A DNA stretch of 64,000 nucleotides from Tubulanus polymorphus. Taxonomy: Eukaryota > Nemertea > Palaeonemertea > Tubulaniformes > Tubulanidae. Under the pieces are notes generated by a model that ran no database searches, was not told the origin of the DNA, and worked only from the letters and a program-made list of their open reading frames with translations. Shown piece after piece: positions 58,000 to 64,000 of this stretch; the first letter of the stretch is position 1; each line of letters starts with the position of its first letter. Location: assembly GCF_964204645.1 (NCBI RefSeq), contig NC_134031.1, forward strand, positions 10,764,501 through 10,828,500. Reading direction: 5' to 3'. The position numbers and the translations under genes were made by a program.

Positions 58000-58434
58000 T
58001 TAATAATTTATTAATTCTTTTAATAATTTATCTTGTTCTTCAACTGTTATATGACCATTTAAACTTATTATATAATCTAGTGTATTCTTTAATTTATTAA
58101 TTTCTTTTATATTAGTTTTAATTTTTTCTTTATTACTTTTTATATTTAATTTTGAACTTATACCAGTTAAAACACTTGATGATAATCCTAATACACCAAT
58201 TGATATAGCTAAAGGTGTTAATGGACTGAATATTGCTAGAAATGTTATTACAGAACTAATTGTAACCGAACCACTAATAATAAAATAATATATAATTTTA
58301 CTTTTTAAATATTTTTTCTTTTTTATCTTTAAGTCACTTTCAAATTCTAATATTTGTTTTTCTAAATATATTTTTAATTTAGTTTTATTTATATCATGAG
58401 GAATAATATCAATATTATCAACTTTATCATCCTT
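58000..58434 (-). pseudogene. Two-segment membrane protein gene lacking its ATG
   Basis: A 144-codon minus-strand frame is open from 58,434 to a stop at 58,000-58,002. Where the shared context would place ATG (GCTAAATAA then start), the codon reads AAG, so the start was lost by one substitution. The product has a charged coiled N-terminal half, hydrophobic segments (IYYFIISGSVTISSVITFLAI and PLAISIGVLGLSSSVLTGI), and a Lys/Asn-rich helix. It belongs with the neighbouring small membrane proteins. An ORF caller that requires a start codon would miss it. Confidence 0.7.
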
Positions 58435-58453
58435 TTATTTAGCAAAAACATTA

Positions 58454-58874
58454 CTAATTAGTAAATCTATACGCTACAAATATAACAATAACAGTTCCAC
58501 CTAAAATCCAAATTATTTCATATTTCTGTTGTTCCTTACTTGGGGTATAATAATCTGTTAATTTAGGTTTGTATAGATGTAATTTTTCTTTATTGGTTAC
58601 CGCGTTATATAAACTCATTGCATCATCAACTGATTGAAAATCTCTATGAGAAATCTTCTGATCATATAATTCTTTGTTAATATAATCCATGTAATTTTGC
58701 CTCTTTTCTCTATATTCTTCTGCTGCTTTATTGTATTTCTAGTGCTAAGTTATGTCTTTTTTGTTCTGTTAATGAACCATTTTTATCAATATGTTTAAAT
58801 AAATAACCACCACCAGTAAATGCTAAAGCGTTAACAATTGCCGATCCTATAATAGTTATAATTGCAGATGCCAT
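58454..58874 (-). pseudogene. Small membrane protein gene, one frameshift
   Basis: The start at 58,874 (GCTAAATAAATGGC) gives a hydrophobic N-terminus (IITIIGSAIVNALAFTGGGY), then a charged helix; a frame change near 58,738 leads into the frame of 58,690-58,454. That part ends with a second hydrophobic segment (IIWILGGTVIVIFVAY). A helical stalk between two membrane anchors is the whole protein. The ATG at 58,690 is likely internal. Confidence 0.72.
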
Positions 58875-58897
58875 TTATTTAGCAAAAAATTATGCAT

Positions 58898-59119
58898 TTA
58901 TATGGGAGGAATATATTTTTGTTTTTCCAAATAATCAATAGTTAAATTAGATAAAGTAACTGCTAATGTTAATTTTAAAATATCATTTATATCAAATCTA
59001 TCAACATTAACACTTCCCATTTTAAATACTTTTTTTAATACCGTTGAATAACCAACAGTTCCAACTGATAGTAATGCGCCATTATATAATCCAGTTATTA
59101 TCCACTTATTATCACTCAT
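58898..59119 (-). CDS. Small membrane protein, 73 aa
   Basis: Intact frame with start context GATAAATAAATGAG. It begins MSDNKWIITGLYNGALLSVGT, with a Gly-rich weakly hydrophobic stretch, and has a second one (DILKLTLAVTLSNLTIDYL). Its ATGA start overlaps the stop of the upstream gene. Probably a small virion or membrane protein; family unknown. Confidence 0.65.
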   Translation of the reverse strand: MSDNKWIITGLYNGALLSVGTVGYSTVLKKVFKMGSVNVDRFDINDILKLTLAVTLSNLTIDYLEKQKYIPPI

Positions 59120-59474
59120 TTATTTATCAAAAAATTACTATCTTCAAAATATTTAGTTATCTTAGTGATGATTAATTCAACATTTATTTCATTACTAGTT
59201 TCATTTGTATATATTTCAATTATTATTTCTTTAATATCATCGATGATAAAATCTTCATCTAATTCATAAAATCTTAAAGATTATGTAATTAAATTAGTAA
59301 TCTTTTCTACATTTAAAGTTTCTTTATCTATTGTTTTTTCATACTCAAATGTGTTTCATTAGAAAATGCAATATTTTTAATATGTGTAATTACATCATTA
59401 ATGTTAAATTTCATTTCTTTCTCACGTTTAAAATCAAACCCAATACATATACTCGGTCCAACAGTTATATTCAT
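59116..59474 (-). pseudogene. Small unknown gene, frameshift plus stop
   Basis: The start at 59,474 (ACTATATAAATGAA) overlaps the previous gene's stop as ATGA. The frame (MNITVGPSICIGFDF...) shifts near 59,345 and meets a TAA near 59,285. Coding-like sequence then continues to a TGA that overlaps the next start at 59,119. The product is an acidic alpha-helical protein of about 115 residues. Not recognised. Confidence 0.6.
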
Positions 59475-60194
59475 TTATATAGTGAAAGAATTAATTTATT
59501 CAAATCAATTAGATATCCATTATGATTTCTTATTTCTAATCTAAAATTATTAAATTGAGGAATACAAGGTTTAAAATCACATTCAGCTAAATTATAATTT
59601 ATTTGCGTTCCAAATTGTTTAACATTTTTTAATGGTAAACTATTTAATATACTAGAATTACAAATTGTATCTTTAGTTGCTTCAAATGTTTTTGTAGGAT
59701 TAATTAAATTGCAATAAATATAAAAGTGTGTAAAAGTCATTATATTTGTATAAGTTTCAATACTTGAATAATGTCTATCCGGAAGAATTCCTAACAGTTT
59801 AGCTAAAGGTTTTCTTACTAGAAATCTATGTTGTTCATTAGTTAACTTTATTCTTATTTTATTCGAACTATCACTTTTGATAAATTTAATTTCGAATCTA
59901 GCAGCTGCGCCCTCTTTTATTAATTTCTTGCGCTAATGTTTCTAAATTATATAATCCTGGTTTTAGATAAAGATGAAACCATTTATTCAAATTTCTATCA
60001 TAAATTTTAAAAGCTAAATGATCAAGACTTTTAGTCGATATATTATGAAAAGAATTACATAAACTTATATTAACTAATTTTAAATCAACACAAGTCTTGA
60101 ATTCTCTATCTAATTGTATTAGTAAATTATGAGATTTATAATTTGTAAGTTTTCTTGAATCAACAAATATTCTGTATTCTTTTAATTCTACCAT
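59471..60194 (-). pseudogene. Unknown structural-type gene, one frameshift
   Basis: Frames 60,194-59,898 and (open from about 59,915) to 59,471 belong together: a one-base change in the GCAGCTGCGCCC region near 59,910 separates them. About 240 residues, beta-rich, with LNKWFHLYLKPGLYNLETLAQ, RKPLAKLLGILPDRHY and a C-terminus FNNFRLEIRNHNGYLIDLN. The ending is like that of penton/minor-capsid-type proteins of aquatic DNA viruses, which is only an impression. The start context is AAAATAAATGG. Confidence 0.6.
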
Positions 60195-60211
60195 TTATTT
60201 TACATATTTTC

Positions 60212-60433
60212 TTATTCGAAATCTATTTCATGGTGCCCTTTTTCATTCTTACCCTTATATATGAAATAGAAATCACCTGAACATAATTCTTCTAAATCTT
60301 CACTTGATAATCTATGAAATCTATCTGGTAAATATGTTCTGAATTTATATGTATTTCCTTTTAATCCTTCATATTCTAAGTGTATAACTAATTTATCTCC
60401 ATATTTGCTAGTAACTGTAACAATCGGTTCCTG
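60212..60433 (-). CDS. Unknown gene, 3' part only, cut by the element end
   Basis: An open minus-strand frame enters from the right border and stops at 60,212-60,214. It encodes VTSKYGDKLVIHLEYEGLKG, RTYLPDRFHRLSSEDLEEL and an acidic-basic end. It has no start: composition changes to host type at about 60,430, so the gene was cut when the element lost its right end. It shows the element once extended further. Confidence 0.65.
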   Translation of the reverse strand, partial: QEPIVTVTSKYGDKLVIHLEYEGLKGNTYKFRTYLPDRFHRLSSEDLEELCSGDFYFIYKGKNEKGHHEIDFE

Positions 60434-60439
60434 AACTTC

Positions 60440-60560
60440 GCTGAAAAAGCTGAATCACTGAAACGCTGAAACGCTGAAATAAAAGCGCTGAAATTTCAGG
60501 GAATTTCCGAAAAACGCCGAAATTTCAGGGGATTCCCGATAAACGCTGAAATCGTGCTAG
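60440..60560. repeat. CGCTGAAA short repeats
   Basis: CGCTGAAA and ATTTC(C/A)G words alternate (for example AACGCTGAAACGCTGAAATA). The patch forms the junction between the virus-like element and the DIRS region. Confidence 0.75.
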
Positions 60561-60599
60561 GTACCAACAATACACGTTTTGAAATATTTTCCGGGCCGG

Positions 60600-61049
60600 T
60601 GTCCGCTGCCAAGTCCTGAACCGCGTTTAGTCTCTACCTTCGGTTACAGAGACATGCATGGACAGTATGTGTGGAGTATACTTCTAGAGGGCCACTTGTT
60701 GGACAAATTATTCTCCATTATACCAGAATGCTCGTAATTCCATGAGATTGAGGCTTCTTCCGTAACGTCACTGAGTTGCTGACTTCCGTCACTTCGAGAC
60801 GTCCGAGAATTTGTTCTCGTTATTTTTGTTGGATTATATCGTTCAACATCTCCTTTAGGCCTTTTTTATAACTTTTTCAATGTAAGTCTTCGGAATTCGC
60901 TGAATATCCGTAGCTTTTTTCTTGTAAATTATTAAATTTACTTTTATTTTGGTCTCATTTATTTAGCTAGTGCCTTTTAGGCCTAGGCCCTAGCTATTCA
61001 TATAATTTTCAATTAGACTTTCGGACCCGTTGGGTATCGTTTTCTATCA
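60600..61049 (+). promoter_or_regulatory. Likely 5' end region of the DIRS-like element
   Basis: No open frame. The stretch has CGTAACGTCACTGAG and CTTCCGTCACTTCGAGACGTCC, partial inverse words of the kind found in DIRS terminal repeats. The true terminus was not placed. Confidence 0.4.
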
Positions 61050-62277
61050 TGCAGTCTAATCTAGATTATGTTCCTCTTGACATCGGTCAAGAAGTTGAAA
61101 TTGATTCCCACGTCGTTGACGATGAGGATTACATGGCTTCGGCATCAATGAAGGTCGTCAGAGCCTTTCTTATAAACTTTTGACGCATACTGCGTCCTCT
61201 GATAAAAACTTAATTCCTCAGAGAATTGTCAAAACGAGTAAACCGTCTACGGTTTCTAAATCATCGTCTAGTCCTGTTGAAACCCAACAGTTTGCGGATA
61301 GTGTTTCCACTAATCCGGTTATGTCTGAATTTCTACTAATGAAAAAGAGACTAGAAGACCTTGAAAATCAGATGTCTTCAGATTTTGCCGAATATCCTTC
61401 GGATATCGCCTGTCATAACGATGATCATAATGTTGCTGATATTTCTAATTCTGATTCGATCGGTCAGAGATTTTTAAGTCTCTTTAATAAATCAGATGAC
61501 AACAATAATCTTCCTGTTAACAAGGATTCAAATGATTTATTAGACTTTTTGAGATCTGAGGTTCAGTCTTTTAAAGTGACTGGACCTCCGTTAAATGAAG
61601 ATATTTCGTCTTTATTGACTCAACTTTTATCCGGTTTCGGATCTGACGATCCAGAAAAGAAAAGGTTTCTAGACAAGCTAGAACGTAAGGCTAAGGACTA
61701 TGCTTGTCCTGATAATACATCAAAGTTGGCTGTTACGAAAGTTAATCAGCCTATATGGATGAAACTTCCTAAAGAATCTGCTGCTTTTGATGTAAAACTG
61801 CAGAAAATCCAAAATTGGAATCTTCGGGGTGTTACAGCTATCTCCCGTGTTGTTGAAAGTTTAACTGATTCCTCTAAACATTTAGATAGGAAATCGTTAG
61901 GGGCCATTTTGTATGATGCGCTTTCGTTTTTCGCTCAAGGAAACTTTGAGTTGAATTTGAGAAGGAGAGAGCTTCTTAAGAAAGATTTTAAAGATTCTTT
62001 CAAGCCGCTTTGGCTACCCTCGAATCCCATTGGGGATCAATTATTTGGGGATAACCTTGACGAAAAATTAAAAGAAATCGATAGGACAACTAGAATGGTT
62101 GGGAAACTTCTTCCTACTAATTTTCGTGGTCGTGGCCGCTCTAGCGCTTTGAGAGGTCGTGGTCGTGCTCGGTATGGCAGATTTCAACCATATCCTAATT
62201 ATAGACCTTCAAATTATACTCCAAACAAGAAGGATTTTTGGAGGAAGGGCCAGTTTCAGGACCAGAAAAAATGGTAA
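61050..62277 (+). pseudogene. DIRS-like Gag, one frameshift
   Basis: An ATG at 61,050 opens a frame (MQSNLDYVPLDIGQEVEID) that shifts near 61,155 into the frame of 61,180-62,277 (365 codons). The protein is polar, with a helical middle region (RLEDLENQMSS; FLSLFNKSDD) and an Arg/Gly C-terminus (RGRGRSSALRGRGRARYG), a common nucleic-acid-binding tail in Gag proteins. It precedes and overlaps the reverse transcriptase frame, as in DIRS elements. Confidence 0.72.
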
Positions 62278-63034
62278 GTCATTCCTTTCCTGTAGCTGGC
62301 CGTATTCGACTTTTTTTACCTTTTGGGAGTCATTAACTTCAGACAGTTATTTATTAGATTGTGTTAAAGGTTACCACATTGAATGGGAAAACCTCCCTCC
62401 ATGTCAATTGGAGTTGCCTCGAACTATTTTCTTTTCGAGTAAAGAGCAGTCTGCTATAGACGTTTTATTATCTGAATTCCTTCAGAGGGGAATTATTGAG
62501 TTTGCTTCTCCATCTCATGGGCAATTTATTTCAAACATTTTTGTTGTCCCCAAGAAAGACTCTGGGTTTAGACTCATTTTGAATCTAACTCATCTGAACA
62601 AATTTGTAAAATATTGTCATTTTAAAATGACTTCATTGAATACTGTTCTGAATTTAATGACGCCAGGTTGTTATATGGCTTCATTAGATTTAAAAGATGC
62701 CTATTATTCTATTTCAATTTGCCCTGAAGATAGGAAATTCCTTAGATTTATTTGGAAAGGTCATCTTTTTCAATATACATGTCTCCCTAATGGGATTTCT
62801 TCGGCGCCTAGACTTTTTAAGAAATTATCAAAACCGGTTTTAACACCATTACGTCAGTTAGGTTACATCTCTGCCGATTATATCGATGATATTTATTTGC
62901 AAGGGCTGGATTGTATCGAATGCAGTTCGAATGTATCGATTTCTAAAACTCAATTACAAAATTGTGGTTACTTTATTAATGAGGTCAAGTCAGAGAAGAA
63001 ACCTGATGTTCAAAGTTTCTTGGCTTTTGGTTAA
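62278..63034 (+). pseudogene. DIRS-like reverse transcriptase, N-terminal two-thirds
   Basis: In a frame open from 62,159, the meaningful part starts near 62,280 (SCSWPYSTFFTFWESLTSD). It contains the palm motifs QRGIIEFASPSHGQFISNIF, LILNLTHLNKFV, MASLDLKDAYYSI, LPNGISSAPRLF and the catalytic YIDDIYLQG. A frameshift near 63,022 ends it at a TAA; the same protein continues in the next frame. The reaction is copying the element RNA into DNA. The catalytic Asp pair is present. Confidence 0.88.
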
Positions 63035-64000
63035 ATTCAATGACTTGGAAGGTTTTCTTAGGTCAGGATAAGATTGAGAAAATAATCAAAGAGTGTTCCA
63101 CATTGTTGCACAAACCAAATCCGTCTATTTGGCATATTGCCCATGTCGTGGGTGTTCTAGTTTCTTCCTTTCCTGCTGTGCCGGCAGGTCGATTATATTA
63201 TCGAAATTTAGAAAAACTTAAGTCTATGTCTCTTTCTCAATCGTTAGGAGATTTCAATACTAAAGTCTCTCTTTCTGATGAAGCTAAGACTGATTTAATT
63301 TGGTGGATTGAGAATATTTCTCATTCTGCTTCTGCTCCAATTACACGTCATGCGCCTGATATAACTATTACCACTGACGCATCTCTTTCAGGTTGGGGTG
63401 CAATTATCAATCAAACTAAAACCTATGGGTTTTGGAATCCGCAAGAGAAATTGAATCACATCAATATTCTAGAGCTTAGGGCAGTTTTGTTTGCCCTTTT
63501 ATCGTTCAGTGGACTTATTCAGAACAAACATATTCTTGTTCAATTAGATAATACCGTTGCAGTAGCCTACATTAAGAATCAGGGAGGAACAAAATCTCCT
63601 CAGTTGAATAGTTTAGCTAAACAGATTTGGCAATTAGTCTTCAAATTTAATTCATGGCTTTCTGTAACTCACATTTCAGGAATATCGAATTTTGATGCAG
63701 ATATTTTATCGCGCGTTCAATCGGTCAATAAAGAATGGCAATTAGATAAGACTGCGTTCTCTGATATTATCAGAGTTTTTGGACAACCTGAAATTGATCT
63801 ATTTGCATCTAGAATTAATACCCAACGGGTTAAGTTCATTTCTTGGCATCCTGATCCTCAAGCTTTTTGTATAGATGCATTCACTGTGAATTGGTCAAAT
63901 TGGTTTTGGTATGCCTTTCCTCCATTTAGTTTAATTGCTAAATGTCTGTCTAAAATTCAACAAGAAAAAAGTCACGGTATTCTTGTGGTGCCTAATTGGC
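63022..64000 (+). pseudogene. DIRS-like RT thumb and RNase H, continues past window
   Basis: The frame (ATG at 63,040 in phase) stays open to the window end. It has the RT connection, RNase H motifs TITTDASLSGWGAII, ILELRAVLFAL and QLDNTVAVAYIKNQGG, then SWLSVTHISGISNFDADILSR and the DIRS-typical tail PEIDLFASRINTQ and FPPFSLIAKCLSKI. The tyrosine recombinase and inverse terminal repeats expected for DIRS would lie beyond 64,000. Confidence 0.85.

Larger units (their letters stand above)
45944..60433. mobile_element. Integrated virus-like element (Polinton/adintovirus-related), truncated
   Basis: A strongly AT-rich block carries an integrase with chromodomain, an A32-like ATPase, an HNH nuclease, a C2H2 protein, a candidate capsid gene and small membrane proteins. 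All are tightly packed without introns, with TAAATG start contexts. The left limit is a palindrome inside a LINE; the right limit is an abrupt composition change inside an open frame. Integrase plus A32-type ATPase plus capsid-like gene is the Polinton/adintovirus set. No PolB or adenain-like protease is visible, and the missing right end may have held them. Many genes are broken, so it is not functional as it stands. Confidence 0.75.

Overview
The window looks like nuclear DNA of an animal, most likely an aquatic invertebrate. It has a fragmented intron-bearing host gene, a CCCTAA-type interstitial telomeric block (about 28.98-29.1 kb), a DIRS-type retroelement, a LINE fragment, a piggyBac-type fossil, an LTR with a tRNA-Pro-like primer site, many short inverted-repeat elements, and an AT-rich integrated virus-like element. 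The species cannot be named from the sequence.

Layout. 0-9.6 kb: a host repeat is split by a 7.9 kb element (1,138-9,016). That element has near-identical terminal inverted repeats, an 8-bp target duplication and inverted arrays of one 64-bp minisatellite; at least two smaller elements with 8-bp duplications are nested in it. 9.6-29 kb: host DNA with five phase-compatible minus-strand exons of one gene (27.26 to 11.23 kb). Their introns carry several copies of a dispersed repeat, an LTR plus primer site, a piggyBac fossil inserted in a 28-bp minisatellite, and a 6.4 kb TTAA-flanked element. 29-41 kb: a second copy of the host repeat, in inverse orientation, is split by a 9.6 kb element (31,059-40,692) with long diverged inverted ends, an 8-bp target duplication and a broken minus-strand gene that looks like an RNase H-fold transposase. 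41-45.9 kb: host repeats, a possible decayed exon region and the 3' part of a LINE.

45.94-60.43 kb: a virus-derived element inserted in that LINE. It starts with a 318-bp palindrome and carries an HNH endonuclease gene, a chromodomain integrase of the retroviral/Polinton type, a short A32-like packaging ATPase, a three-finger C2H2 protein, a candidate capsid gene and a row of tightly packed membrane, coiled-coil and unknown genes. Left-part genes read rightward and right-part genes read leftward; they meet at an 88-nt palindrome at 50.88-50.96 kb. Most starts sit in a shared TAAATG context, and several genes overlap by ATGA, which points to one viral transcription and translation scheme. No DNA polymerase B or protease is recognisable. 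The right end is cut off inside a gene, and most right-hand genes carry frameshifts or stops, so the copy is dead or poorly assembled.

60.6-64 kb: the 5' two-thirds of a DIRS-like retroelement (Gag, reverse transcriptase, RNase H) running off the window end. A small deleted relative lies at 24.84-25.19 kb.
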